From the NCBI GenBank assembly GCA_022841745.1, contig JALHQW010000010.1, positions 1-64,000 of the forward strand: 64,000 bases of DNA. The letters are read 5' to 3'. This DNA comes from Saprospiraceae bacterium (GTDB lineage: Bacteria; Bacteroidota; Bacteroidia; Chitinophagales; Saprospiraceae). The translations under genes and the position numbers were made by a program. Below are positions 52,751 through 61,738 of the stretch, one piece after another (the stretch's first letter is position 1; each line of letters begins with the position of its first letter). The notes below the pieces were generated by a model. The model saw only the letters and a list, made by a program, of their open reading frames with translations. It was not told the DNA's origin and searched no databases.

Positions 52751-55033
52751 ATGAAACGAGCATATCACTATCTGATGCTGGCTTTCAGCATTTTTCTAGT
52801 CCAAACTGCTTTGGCACAAAATGCCAAAATGAAGTCATTCATTGACGGCTTGATGAAAAAAATGACTGTCGAGGAGAAAATCGGGCAATTGAACCTTCCC
52901 GTAGCAGGATGGGTGCCTACTGGAACCACCGTCAGTAAAGACACCGAAGATAAAATAACTGCTGGCAAGGTCGGCGCCATGTTTGGCTATTACGACCCCA
53001 TCAAAATGAAGGCCATCCAACAGATAGCCGTGGAAAAGAGCCGGCTGAAAATCCCCTTGTTTTTTGGCTTGGACGTGATTCATGGTCACCGTACCATTTT
53101 CCCCATTCCCCTTGGGCTATCCGCCACCTGGGATATGAACTTGGTGGAAAAATCGGCCCGCATTGCCGCACAGGAAGCCACCGCCGAGGGGTTGAACTGG
53201 ACTTTTTCACCCATGGTGGACATTGCCCGTGACCCTCGTTGGGGCCGCATCAGTGAAGGGAATGGCGAAGACCCTTTTCTCGGTTCTGCCATTGCAAGGG
53301 CGATGGTTAAGGGCTACCAAGGCGACGACCTCGGCCTGAAAAACTCCCTCATGGCCTGCGTGAAACATTTTGCGCTATATGGGGGGGCCGAAGCTGGCCG
53401 GGACTACAACACTGTGGACATTAGCCGAAGCAGCATGTACAATTATTGGCTACCTCCCTACAAAGCTGCTGTGGAGGCTGGCGTGGGCAGCGTGATGACC
53501 AGCTTCAACGTCGTGGACGAGGTACCGGCTACCGCCAACCGTTGGCTCATGACAGACTTGCTCCGCAACCAATGGGGCTTTAAGGGATTTGTCGTCACGG
53601 ACTACACGGCCATCAATGAAATGACACAACACGGACTTGGCGACCTTCAAACTGTCAGTGCTTTGGCGCTGAAGGCCGGGGTTGAAATGGACATGGTCGG
53701 CGAAGGTTTTTTAACGACGCTGAAAAAATCGTTGGACGAGGGCAAACTGAAAATGGCAGATATTGACCTTGCCTGCCGCCGCATTCTGGAGGCTAAATAC
53801 AAAATGGGGCTATTTGAAGACCCATATCGGCGGATTGACCAAAGCCGCCCGGCCAAGGAGATTTTGACGCCCGAAAACCGCAAGGCTTCCCGTGAAATAG
53901 CGGCACGCAGCTTTGTCTTGCTCAAAAACGAGAACAGCGTACTGCCACTGCCGAAAACGGGCAAAACCATTGCATTCATTGGCCCGATGGCAGATAACCA
54001 AAAGGACATGCTCGGTACTTGGGTCATCGCTGGCGAGCCGGACAAGGCTGTGACGGTGATGCAGGGCGTCAAAAATGTTGCTCCGCAACTGAATGCCATT
54101 TTCAGCAAAGGCTCCAATATCACCAACGATACGGCATTCATGCACCGCCTCAATTTTTATAATTCACAACGGGTGGCACTTGATCCCATTTCACCAGAAA
54201 CCCTGCTTCGCAATGCCTTGGAGACAGCTAAAAAAGCCGACATCATCGTGGCGGTAATGGGCGAGTCGGAGAGCATGAGCGGCGAATCGAGCAGCCGTAC
54301 GGAGATTGGCATCCCTGCAAGCCAGCGGACCTTATTGGAGGAATTGGTGAAAACAGGCAAGCCAGTTGTCTTGGTGCTGTTCACGGGCAGGCCACTCACA
54401 CTGGAATGGGAAGACCAGCATTGCGCAGCGATACTGAACGTATGGGCGCCAGGTACGGAGGCTGGAAATGCCATCGCCGATGTGCTGTTCGGTGACGTGA
54501 ATCCAAGTGGCAAGCTCACGGCTACTTTTCCTCGCTCAGTTGGGCAGATTCCACTCTATTACAACCACAAGCCTACTGGTCGCCCTTACTACGGGTCTTA
54601 CCAAGCCAAGTTCCTTTCCAATTACCTCGATAGCCCGAATGAGCCGCTTTACCCATTTGGCTACGGCTTGAGTTATACGGCTTTTACGATGGAAGAAATG
54701 AAGCTCAGCAAAAGCAAAATGACGGGCAACGGCACATTGACGGCCAGTGTGAAACTGTCAAATGTCGGCAAAATGGCAGGCGAAGAAGTCGTCCAGCTGT
54801 ATATCGGCGACCCCGTTGCCAGCATCAGCAGGCCGGTCAGGGAATTGAAGGGCTTTCAAAAAATCATGTTGCAACCTGGTGAAAGCAAGGTGGTCAGCTT
54901 TAGCATCACCCCAGAATTATTGAAGTTTTACAACCATGAGCTGAAATATGATTGGGAGCCGGGCGAGTTCAACATCGAAATAGGGAACAGCTCGAACAAG
55001 CTGAAAATGGAGAAGGTGACTTGGGAAAAATAA
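52751..55033 (+). CDS. bglX: Beta-glucosidase, glycoside hydrolase family 3 (BglX-like)
   Basis: 760 residues. Signal peptide ending TALAQ (1-23). GH3 TIM-barrel domain (about 35-370) with substrate residues in CVKHFALYGGAEAGRDY and the nucleophile Asp in GFVVTDYTAINE (about 282). An alpha/beta sandwich follows (about 390-620; GESESMSGE contains the likely acid/base region), and a C-terminal fibronectin type III-like domain (about 660-755; EEVVQLYIGD). Periplasmic release of terminal glucose from beta-glucosides. A TTCACCTTTCG promoter-like motif is near 52708. Confidence 0.94.
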   Translation: MKRAYHYLMLAFSIFLVQTALAQNAKMKSFIDGLMKKMTVEEKIGQLNLPVAGWVPTGTTVSKDTEDKITAGKVGAMFGYYDPIKMKAIQQIAVEKSRLKIPLFFGLDVIHGHRTIFPIPLGLSATWDMNLVEKSARIAAQEATAEGLNWTFSPMVDIARDPRWGRISEGNGEDPFLGSAIARAMVKGYQGDDLGLKNSLMACVKHFALYGGAEAGRDYNTVDISRSSMYNYWLPPYKAAVEAGVGSVMTSFNVVDEVPATANRWLMTDLLRNQWGFKGFVVTDYTAINEMTQHGLGDLQTVSALALKAGVEMDMVGEGFLTTLKKSLDEGKLKMADIDLACRRILEAKYKMGLFEDPYRRIDQSRPAKEILTPENRKASREIAARSFVLLKNENSVLPLPKTGKTIAFIGPMADNQKDMLGTWVIAGEPDKAVTVMQGVKNVAPQLNAIFSKGSNITNDTAFMHRLNFYNSQRVALDPISPETLLRNALETAKKADIIVAVMGESESMSGESSSRTEIGIPASQRTLLEELVKTGKPVVLVLFTGRPLTLEWEDQHCAAILNVWAPGTEAGNAIADVLFGDVNPSGKLTATFPRSVGQIPLYYNHKPTGRPYYGSYQAKFLSNYLDSPNEPLYPFGYGLSYTAFTMEEMKLSKSKMTGNGTLTASVKLSNVGKMAGEEVVQLYIGDPVASISRPVRELKGFQKIMLQPGESKVVSFSITPELLKFYNHELKYDWEPGEFNIEIGNSSNKLKMEKVTWEK

Positions 55034-55056
55034 CCAAGGCACTGTAAAATCAAGGT

Positions 55057-55092
55057 CGGTTTGGAGTTGAATCCCAACCGGCCTTGTCATTT
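55057..55092 (+). terminator. Terminator after bglX
   Basis: Stem CAAGGTCGGTTTGG / CCCAACCGGCCTTG with G-T pairs and an 8-nt loop, followed by TCATTTT. Confidence 0.75.
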
Positions 55093-55132
55093 TAGCGTAT
55101 TTTTGTACTTGATACAAAAAATCAAAACGCCA

Positions 55133-55612
55133 ATGCTTTTGAAAAAAACTGCCTTCAGTCCAAATTCGATTATCCTGATACTTGGCTTTTTGGCAATGAA
55201 CCTACTGCCACAACGGGCATTTGCGCAAGCACCCAATGGCTGGCCGATTTTTGAGCAGGTGGAGTTTGGCAAGAAATTTTTCAAGACTTACGGCATGTTC
55301 ATGCCCTGGCCCAAGTCTTTTGACAATATCCGCCAATGGGAAGGGAAGGAAGTCATGCTGTCCGGCTATATCATCCCCACAGCGGATGCACCGGGGTACG
55401 AAGGGCTGATTCTCTCCAAATTTACCTATTCGCAATGCTTTTTTTGTGGCAAAGCAGGCTTGGCAACCGTGGCAGAAGTGGTCATGAAAAAACCATTGAA
55501 GGACTACAAGATTGACAAACCATATGTGTTTAAAGGCAAGCTAGAACTCAATGAAGACGACCCAGACCGGCTGATTTTCATCCTTACCGACGCCAGCTTG
55601 ATGGATATGTAA
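55133..55612 (+). CDS. Exported protein with DUF3299-like domain
   Basis: 159 residues from the ATG at 55133, which gives a signal peptide ending RAFAQ. The mature part contains WEGKEVMLSGYIIPTADAPGYEGLILSKF then CFFCGKAG, resembling DUF3299-type periplasmic proteins, whose Cys pair may bind metal. Function unknown. 23 nt before yidD on the same strand, probably co-transcribed. Confidence 0.75.
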   Translation: MLLKKTAFSPNSIILILGFLAMNLLPQRAFAQAPNGWPIFEQVEFGKKFFKTYGMFMPWPKSFDNIRQWEGKEVMLSGYIIPTADAPGYEGLILSKFTYSQCFFCGKAGLATVAEVVMKKPLKDYKIDKPYVFKGKLELNEDDPDRLIFILTDASLMDM

Positions 55613-55635
55613 ACCCACCAGTTGCCAACTTTATT

Positions 55636-55869
55636 ATGGCTGATTTCATCAAACAACTGTTTATCCTGCCCATTCGCTTTTACAGGCGATTCATTTCACC
55701 ACTGAAACCGCCTTCGTGCAGGTACCACCCAACCTGCTCACAGTACATGATTGATGCTATTCAAGAATGGGGCGTTATCAAAGGCTTCTGGATGGGATTA
55801 AAGCGGTTGGTGAGCTGCCACCCTTGGTCGCCGGGGGGGTATGATCCCGTGCCGAAGAAGAAGACTTAA
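55636..55869 (+). CDS. yidD: Membrane protein insertion efficiency factor YidD
   Basis: 77 residues. FYRRFISPLKPPSCRYHPTCSQYMIDAI is the defining signature, with the conserved Cys pair and C-terminal SCHPWSPGGYDPVP. It helps YidC insert membrane proteins. Complete and normal length; yidC is not adjacent in this window. Confidence 0.95.
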   Translation: MADFIKQLFILPIRFYRRFISPLKPPSCRYHPTCSQYMIDAIQEWGVIKGFWMGLKRLVSCHPWSPGGYDPVPKKKT

Positions 55870-56301
55870 TACTGAACGATAATTTTTTCCAGCCAATATG
55901 CCCATCATTATCTTCGACCCTCAAGAAATAACTGCCGTTGGGTAGGGCTTCAATTTTTACAATTCCGCCATCTTTGGAATTGCCGTGGTGTACGGTATTT
56001 CCCATGAGGTCATATAAAATAGTAGAATTAATGCAGGATTCGATAGTAAGCTGGAAGCTGTTAGAACTTGGGTTTGGCGAAGCAATAAGCTTTTTTCCAG
56101 CCTCGGCGAGTTCGGGCAAGCTACCGTGTGGCCGTTTACAAGTAATTGAAAAAGCGCTCGCCAGGAAAGAAAATTGTTTAACGGGCGATTAGGGGGAGTT
56201 GACGCAATTTGTAATTGACCTTGGTTGCTAAAATCAATATTCGTCATCCCTAAAATGGTTAGAAGCATTTGGTGAACAAATCCGATGGACTGCACAAACA
56301 T
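55870..56301 (-). pseudogene. Frame-disrupted small secreted protein with T9SS type-A sorting domain
   Basis: One frame (from 56301) encodes a signal-like N-terminus (MFVQSIGFVHQMLLTILG) and ~60 residues. A second frame (from about 56119) encodes a typical type-A sorting domain: SPNPSSNSFQL, ILYDLMGNTV and ALPNGSYFLRVED. Joining them needs a frame shift near 56110. The sorting-domain frame then runs on without a stop opposite yidD, so the 3' end is also damaged. Read as the remnant of a short secreted protein or a truncated end of a larger one. Confidence 0.6.
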
Positions 56302-56374
56302 AAAAAATAAACCAGGTTAGTAGGGTTTTCCTTTATCCTATATTTCAAGGTAAAATTTGGAGTAGGCCAGCACC

Positions 56375-56407
56375 AGACCAAACAGGTTTTCAAAACCTGT
56401 CTGGTCT
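56375..56407. repeat. 33-nt palindrome, intergenic
   Basis: AGACCAAACAGGTTTT facing AAAACCTGTCTGGTCT around one central base, with one mismatch. Same 16+1+16 layout as the palindromes in hsdM and mutS but a different sequence. The rest of the ~290-nt gap (56302-56592) shows nothing else clear. Confidence 0.85.
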
Positions 56408-56592
56408 TAACATACCCAAGAGGCTATTCCTATTTTATGGAATAAACGGATTTTAATTTTAACTTAAGGTTTCATAAGCCTACTTTTGTTGTGTTGGCCT
56501 CGCTGGCCTCAGTATACATGGACTAATGCTGCTGTAAAAAGGCAGTTGGAACTGGCCCATTATTTTGACTTAAAATTAAACCTTCAAGCCAA

Positions 56593-56970
56593 ATGAAAAT
56601 CTCAAGCCACCATCCTTTCTTCCGCCTTTTTGGTCGCAAGGCTTCCTTTCTACTTTTCAGTATCTTCCTATTTTTCACATCATCCTGTGCCTATTCGGTC
56701 ATTGTTTTTGAAACACAAGCGGTACCAGAACCCGATATGGCCAATAACGCGCTCGGCTTTTATGCCAATAAGCAGGTGCAAGAGATTGATACCATTGCCC
56801 GTTTAAAATTTGAGGCAAAACAACTGATGATTACTCCTACCTGTGATGCGCCGGGCCTTTATTCCGTGGAGTACAAAATCACGTTTTGGGACTTGCTCCG
56901 CAATACCTTCACCTTTGGAAAAAGACAGCGGGCCCATATTAAGTATGTCTGCATCAAAGCGGAAAGTTGA
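56593..56970 (+). CDS. Predicted lipoprotein, possibly Bor-like
   Basis: 125 residues. A basic, hydrophobic N-terminus ends in a lipobox-like FTSSC (Cys near residue 32). The C-terminal part (YSVEYKITFWDLLRNTFTFGKRQRAHIKYVC) has the general plan of small Bor-type lipoproteins, ending in a strand with Cys. That assignment is weak. The stop is followed within 20 nt by a heptamer array. Confidence 0.6.
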   Translation: MKISSHHPFFRLFGRKASFLLFSIFLFFTSSCAYSVIVFETQAVPEPDMANNALGFYANKQVQEIDTIARLKFEAKQLMITPTCDAPGLYSVEYKITFWDLLRNTFTFGKRQRAHIKYVCIKAES

Positions 56971-56985
56971 CGCCAAATTGATGTT

Positions 56986-57027
56986 GTTGGCCGTTGGCTT
57001 TTGGTTTTTGGCCATTGGCCTTTGGCA
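56986..57027. repeat. Heptamer array 6 x 7 nt (TTGGCC family)
   Basis: GTTGGCC, GTTGGCT, TTTGGTT, TTTGGCC, ATTGGCC, TTTGGCA: six units in exactly 42 nt. It is followed by a partial inverted copy (GCCAAAAACCAGCGGCCAA, to 57050), so a hairpin can form. Confidence 0.78.
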
Positions 57028-57079
57028 ACAGCCAAAAACCAGCGGCCAATAGTATCCTTAAACCTCTTAATCGTATTTC

Positions 57080-58651
57080 ATGGCAACCACCTCCTACATC
57101 CCTAAAGCATCTTGGAACAACTTTCACCAGAACGGCCCATTCCCCCTTGAGCAGATGGTCAAAATCAAGCCTGACCAGAACCTGCCCGGTGAAATCCAAC
57201 GAATCAACGATGCGGCAGTGGAGCTTAGGCGCATCCTCCAACTTTGCCTCGATGAAGGAAAGCGGCTACGTGCCCTTGGCAGCGCTTGGTCCATGTCCAA
57301 TATTGCCCACCAAAAGCACCGGATGCTAGACAACTCCTTTTTGAACGTGAAACTGCCTATCGTTCAGGCCGACCTGCACGCCGGAACAGCCTGTCTGGCT
57401 GAAAACCTTTACTATTTTCAATGCGGCAACATCGTCAAGGAAATCAGTAATTACCTAAAATTACGGAGAAAATCCCTCAAGACCTGCGGTGCCAGCAACG
57501 GCCAGACCATCGCAGGGGCCATCTCCACGGGCGTTCACGGTTCTGCCATTGACGTTGGCTCCATGCAGGACTATGTGGTGGGCCTCAACCTAATCGTAGG
57601 GCCGAACCCGGAGGACGTCCTCTATTTGGAGCGAGAAAGCCGCCCTGCCCTAAGCGATGCCTTTGCGACCAGCATCAACGCAAAGCCTATTCGTAACGAT
57701 AAAATGTTCAACGCCGCACTGGTCGGCCTTGGCGCCTTTGGAATGATACACGGCGTGGTGGTGGAAGTAGAGCCTGTTTTCCTTTTGCGCCGATACATCA
57801 AGTCCATCACGAAGGACGACGCCATGTTCATAGCCAATTCCCTCAATTTTGAAGATGCGGCCTTTCAAATACAGGAAGAGGCTGCGGCGGGCAGGCCGAA
57901 CCGGCGGCCTTGGCATTTCAAATTCTTCATTAACCCGTACAAAAGGGGGGACATCGTGACCGAGTATATTTTCAAAGAACCTTTTCGGGCCTACACAAAC
58001 CCTCGTGGCATCATCAAGACCTCGATGTACCGTGATTTGCCGACCTTGCTCACTAAGCTGGTGCAGCTCTGCCCCAATATCGTTCCCGGCCTTGTCAACC
58101 TGCTTGGCAACGGCGTATTTGGTCGGGTGGACAGCATGTCGGAGGGTACCCTCGGCGAGATATTCTGGGACACAAGCCTCGACTTCGGCTCCTTGGCCGG
58201 TTCCTTCGGTGTGGACAAGACCCATTCCGGCCGAGCGCTGGAGATTTTGACCAAATTGATGAACGACAGCGGCCCAATTCCTGGCGTGCTGGCGATGAGG
58301 TTCGTGAAAGGCTCGGATGCCACGCTCGCCTTCACCAAATTCCCAACTACATGTGTGATAGAAGTGGACTGTGTGCAATGGCAACCAAATGGCCGCTTGA
58401 TAGGGTTCTACGATTTTATGGAAAAGGCCATTGCAAAGTTCAAATCGGAGAGCATCCCGTTCACCCTGCATTGGGGCAAGAACGCCCCTTGGGGGATGCC
58501 CGGCCTAGTGAAGCTCATGTACGGCGCAAAGGCCGACGAATGGATGGCCATGCGCAACGCTTTGTTGTCCCCCAAAATGGCAGACGTGTTTACCAACGAC
58601 TTTTTGGAGGCAACGGGACTGGCAAACCCACCCTTGCCGCCGATGCCGTGA
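57080..58651 (+). CDS. FAD-binding oxidoreductase (PCMH/VAO type, sugar-lactone oxidase-like)
   Basis: 523 residues. N-terminal PCMH FAD domain: RALGSAWSMSN near 80, then CGASNGQTIAGAISTGVHGSA near 140-158. The pattern resembles D-arabinono- or L-gulono-lactone oxidases, although the C-terminal substrate half is divergent and the substrate cannot be read. No signal peptide. The gene stands alone, 92 nt before mutS on the same strand. Confidence 0.82.
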   Translation: MATTSYIPKASWNNFHQNGPFPLEQMVKIKPDQNLPGEIQRINDAAVELRRILQLCLDEGKRLRALGSAWSMSNIAHQKHRMLDNSFLNVKLPIVQADLHAGTACLAENLYYFQCGNIVKEISNYLKLRRKSLKTCGASNGQTIAGAISTGVHGSAIDVGSMQDYVVGLNLIVGPNPEDVLYLERESRPALSDAFATSINAKPIRNDKMFNAALVGLGAFGMIHGVVVEVEPVFLLRRYIKSITKDDAMFIANSLNFEDAAFQIQEEAAAGRPNRRPWHFKFFINPYKRGDIVTEYIFKEPFRAYTNPRGIIKTSMYRDLPTLLTKLVQLCPNIVPGLVNLLGNGVFGRVDSMSEGTLGEIFWDTSLDFGSLAGSFGVDKTHSGRALEILTKLMNDSGPIPGVLAMRFVKGSDATLAFTKFPTTCVIEVDCVQWQPNGRLIGFYDFMEKAIAKFKSESIPFTLHWGKNAPWGMPGLVKLMYGAKADEWMAMRNALLSPKMADVFTNDFLEATGLANPPLPPMP

Positions 58652-58742
58652 ATTTAGCCGCCCAACTACTCGTGCCAATGATTGAATCTGCAAGCCTTAA
58701 TCCGCAATCCGTTTATCTTTGCCACCCTAAACAAACACCAGC

Positions 58743-61454
58743 GTGGCAAGAACCAGCACGACCATCGTAGGAGGCCAACCCCGTGAGAGCAGCGGCAAGG
58801 TGACGCCGCTCATGGAGCAATATTTCAAGATGAAGGCCAAGCATCCGGAGGCCATCATGCTCTTCCGGGTCGGCGATTTTTACGAGACCTTTGGCGAAGA
58901 CGCCGTGAAAGCCTCTCGTGCGCTCGGCATCACGCTCACCAGCCGAAACAACGGCGGCCAAGACATCGAACTGGCCGGATTTCCCTACCACAGCATGGAC
59001 GTTTACCTTCCACGGCTCGTACGGGCAGGCTACCGGGTGGCCGTTTGCGAGCAATTGGAAAAGCCATCGCCGGAAAAGAAAATCGTGCGGCGGGGCATCG
59101 TGGAGGTGGTGACGCCGGGCGTTACGACCGACGAAAAGCTCCTCGACCACAAGACCAACAATTTCCTCGCCTCCATTTTTTTCGGTAAAAACAGCGCAGC
59201 GGGCATCGCCTTTCTCGACATCAGCACGGGCGAACTCATGGTCAGCGAGGGCGACATGGCCTATATGGACAAGCTGCTGCAAGGATTCAACCCCTCCGAG
59301 GTCATTTTCTCGAAAGGCGCTGCCAAGCTCTTCGAGCAGCAGTTTGGCGACCGATTTTACACGTACACCCTCGACGACTGGGCCTTTTCCCACGATTTTA
59401 CCCAAGAAAAAATAAAGGAACATTTTGAGGTCGCTTCGCTCAAAGGCTTTGGCATCGAGCATTTGGAACTGGCGCAAACGGCCGCCGGGGCTGCACTGCA
59501 CTACCTCGCCACCACCGAGAACAAGAACCTCAAGCATATCACCGCCATCAGCCGGATACACCAGGAGAAGTACGTTTGGCTCGACCGCTTCACGGTGCGC
59601 AACCTCGAACTGCTGCACAGCCCGCACGAGAGCGGCACCCCGCTCATCCATATCCTCGACCAGACCGTGTCGCCGATGGGCGGGCGGCTCTTGAAGAAAT
59701 GGGTGGTGCTGCCATTGACCTCCTTGAAGGAAATAGAAGCGAGGCACGAGGTGGTCTCTTATTTTTTGCAGAACCCTGATTTGGCGAGCGAAGTGAGCAG
59801 CTATATCCGGCAAATGGGCGATTTGGAGCGGCTGATTTCACGGGTGCCTTTGGGCAAGATACAGCCACGGGAAGTCGTGCAATTGCGCAAGGCGCTCGAA
59901 GCAACTGAGCCGTTGAAGGTGTTGTTGGCAGCCTCCGGCAATGTTTTCTTCGAGAAACTGGCCGAGGGGCTGAACCCTTGCAAGACCCTCGTCAACGACA
60001 TCAAGCGGCAGATGGTGGACGAGCCGCCATCGCTCATCACCAAGGGCGGCTGCATCGCCGATGGCTTCCACGACGAACTCGACGACCTGCGCAATACCGC
60101 CCGCAACAGCCAGGCCCTGCTCGTTGGCATCCAACAGACGGAGGCCGAGCGTACGGGCATCGACAACCTCAAAATCGGCTTCAATTCCGTCTTCGGCTAC
60201 TACCTCGAAGTGACCAACAAGCACAAGGACAAGGGCCTCGTGCCGCCGGAATGGGTGCGCAAACAGACCCTCACCGGGGCCGAGCGCTATATCACCGACG
60301 AATTGAAGAAGTTGGAAACCAAGATATTAGGGGCCGAGGAACGGATGCAGGAACTAGAAACGCAAATCTTCGAGGCGCTGGTTTTGAGCATCAACGAGTA
60401 CATACAGCCCGTGCAGCACAACGCCAGCATCGTCGCCCGACTGGACTGCCTGTTGAGCTTCGCAAAAGTGGCCGAAAAGCACAGCTACACCCGCCCCCTG
60501 CTCGACAACAGTCAAGTGATTGACATCCGCAATGGCCGCCACCCAGTTATCGAGCAGCACCTGCCGCTGGGCGAGAGCTTTGTACCCAACGACGTCTTTC
60601 TCGACAACGAGGAGCAGCAAATCATCGTCATCACGGGGCCGAACATGAGCGGTAAATCGGCGCTGCTGCGGCAAACGGCCCTCATCAGCCTGATGGCGCA
60701 GATGGGCAGCTTCGTGCCCGCCCAGAGCGCCCGCCTCGGCTTGATTGACAAGGTGTTCACCCGTGTGGGCGCCAGCGACAACCTCTCCGGCGGCGAGTCC
60801 ACGTTCATGGTGGAAATGACGGAGACGGCCAGCATCATGAACAATATCAGCGAGCGCAGCCTCATCATCCTCGACGAAATCGGGCGGGGAACCAGCACTT
60901 ACGACGGCATCAGCATCGCCTGGAGCATCGCCGAGTACCTGCACTCGCACAACGACTTGCGGCCCAAGACACTCTTCGCCACCCACTACCACGAGCTGAA
61001 CGAACTGGCCAACAAGTTTCCCCGCATCAAGAACTTCAACGTGGCCGTCAAAGAGGTGGGAAACAAAGTCATTTTCCTTCGGAAACTACTGCCCGGCGGC
61101 AGCCAGCACAGCTTCGGTATCCATGTGGCGAAAATGGCCGGGATGCCCCGCAGCATCGTGGAGCGGGCGAACGATATTCTGGAACAGTTGGAGCAGCAGC
61201 ATATCGAAGCGGGCGGTGGAGAAAGTCAGGCGGTGACTTCAAGTCACCGCCTGACTACGGGGCAGCCGAAAGCCAAAAAAGCCGCTACCAACGATATTTC
61301 AGCGCCGACCTTCCAGTTGAGCATTTTCGAGACTTTTGACCCGAAGGTGGGGCGGATAAAGGAAATCCTGCTGGAAATGGACGTGAATACGATGACGCCG
61401 GTGGAGTGTTTGATGCGGTTGAATGAGTTGAAGAGGTTGGCGGAGGAGGGGTGA
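58743..61454 (+). CDS. mutS: DNA mismatch repair protein MutS
   Basis: 903 residues. Recognises mismatches: the Phe-X-Glu clamp lies in VGDFYETFGEDA (about residues 40-50). Connector, lever and clamp domains follow; ATPase Walker A GPNMSGKSALLRQT near 632, Walker B region IILDEIGRGTSTYDG near 710. The start is GTG at 58743. A 33-nt palindrome (61224-61256) is inserted in frame in the C-terminal linker (GESQAVTSSHRLTTG). The last ~80 bp and the stop are duplicated at 61490-61572, separated by another palindrome. The protein otherwise looks intact, so it is probably functional. Confidence 0.95.
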   Translation: MARTSTTIVGGQPRESSGKVTPLMEQYFKMKAKHPEAIMLFRVGDFYETFGEDAVKASRALGITLTSRNNGGQDIELAGFPYHSMDVYLPRLVRAGYRVAVCEQLEKPSPEKKIVRRGIVEVVTPGVTTDEKLLDHKTNNFLASIFFGKNSAAGIAFLDISTGELMVSEGDMAYMDKLLQGFNPSEVIFSKGAAKLFEQQFGDRFYTYTLDDWAFSHDFTQEKIKEHFEVASLKGFGIEHLELAQTAAGAALHYLATTENKNLKHITAISRIHQEKYVWLDRFTVRNLELLHSPHESGTPLIHILDQTVSPMGGRLLKKWVVLPLTSLKEIEARHEVVSYFLQNPDLASEVSSYIRQMGDLERLISRVPLGKIQPREVVQLRKALEATEPLKVLLAASGNVFFEKLAEGLNPCKTLVNDIKRQMVDEPPSLITKGGCIADGFHDELDDLRNTARNSQALLVGIQQTEAERTGIDNLKIGFNSVFGYYLEVTNKHKDKGLVPPEWVRKQTLTGAERYITDELKKLETKILGAEERMQELETQIFEALVLSINEYIQPVQHNASIVARLDCLLSFAKVAEKHSYTRPLLDNSQVIDIRNGRHPVIEQHLPLGESFVPNDVFLDNEEQQIIVITGPNMSGKSALLRQTALISLMAQMGSFVPAQSARLGLIDKVFTRVGASDNLSGGESTFMVEMTETASIMNNISERSLIILDEIGRGTSTYDGISIAWSIAEYLHSHNDLRPKTLFATHYHELNELANKFPRIKNFNVAVKEVGNKVIFLRKLLPGGSQHSFGIHVAKMAGMPRSIVERANDILEQLEQQHIEAGGGESQAVTSSHRLTTGQPKAKKAATNDISAPTFQLSIFETFDPKVGRIKEILLEMDVNTMTPVECLMRLNELKRLAEEG
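61224..61256. repeat. 33-nt palindrome inside mutS coding sequence
   Basis: AGTCAGGCGGTGACTT, a single central C, then AAGTCACCGCCTGACT: perfect 16-bp arms, 11 codons, frame kept. It lies in the flexible linker between the ATPase domain and the C-terminal tail. Confidence 0.9.
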
Positions 61455-61569
61455 CGAGACTTCCGAAGTCTTTGAGACTTCGGAAGTCATGCTGGAAATG
61501 GACGTGAATACGATGACGCCGGTGGAGTGTTTGATGCGGTTGAATGAGTTGAAGAGGTTGGCGGAGGAG
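61369..61569 (+). repeat. 80-bp duplication of the mutS 3' end flanking a palindrome
   Basis: 61369-61448 and 61490-61569 are identical over 80 bp. Each is followed by a stop (GGGTGA after the first, TGA after the second). The 41-bp spacer holds the palindrome at 61458-61488. The first copy ends the current mutS; the second looks like the original gene end. Confidence 0.93.
61458..61488. repeat. 31-nt palindrome between the two mutS tails
   Basis: GACTTCCGAAGTCT / AGACTTCGGAAGTC, 14-bp arms with a 3-nt loop. Core shared with the hsdM palindrome at 1011-1043. Confidence 0.88.
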
Positions 61570-61570
61570 T

Positions 61571-61601
61571 GATTTGACAAATTTGGAAAAATTATCAAAT
61601 C
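61571..61601. repeat. Imperfect palindrome after the second mutS tail
   Basis: GATTTGACAAATTT faces AAAATTATCAAATC with two mismatches, starting in the TGA of the second mutS tail. Related to the perfect palindrome at 62514-62546 (GATTTGACAAATTT). Confidence 0.65.
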
Positions 61602-61738
61602 TTTTCCGCTGGAACGAAAACTTAGGATATTTTTAAAAGCTGATTGTACTTTTGTCCACCCAACCTATACAAAACTGCCTATTACACAAAGCTAATTTAT
61701 GCATTTTAGTGATAACACCAATAAAGATATAAACACGA

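Noticed and set aside
58713-59813. 366-codon antisense frame at the start of mutS
   Set aside because: Overlaps the MutS mismatch-binding domain entirely and shows only composition-driven sequence.
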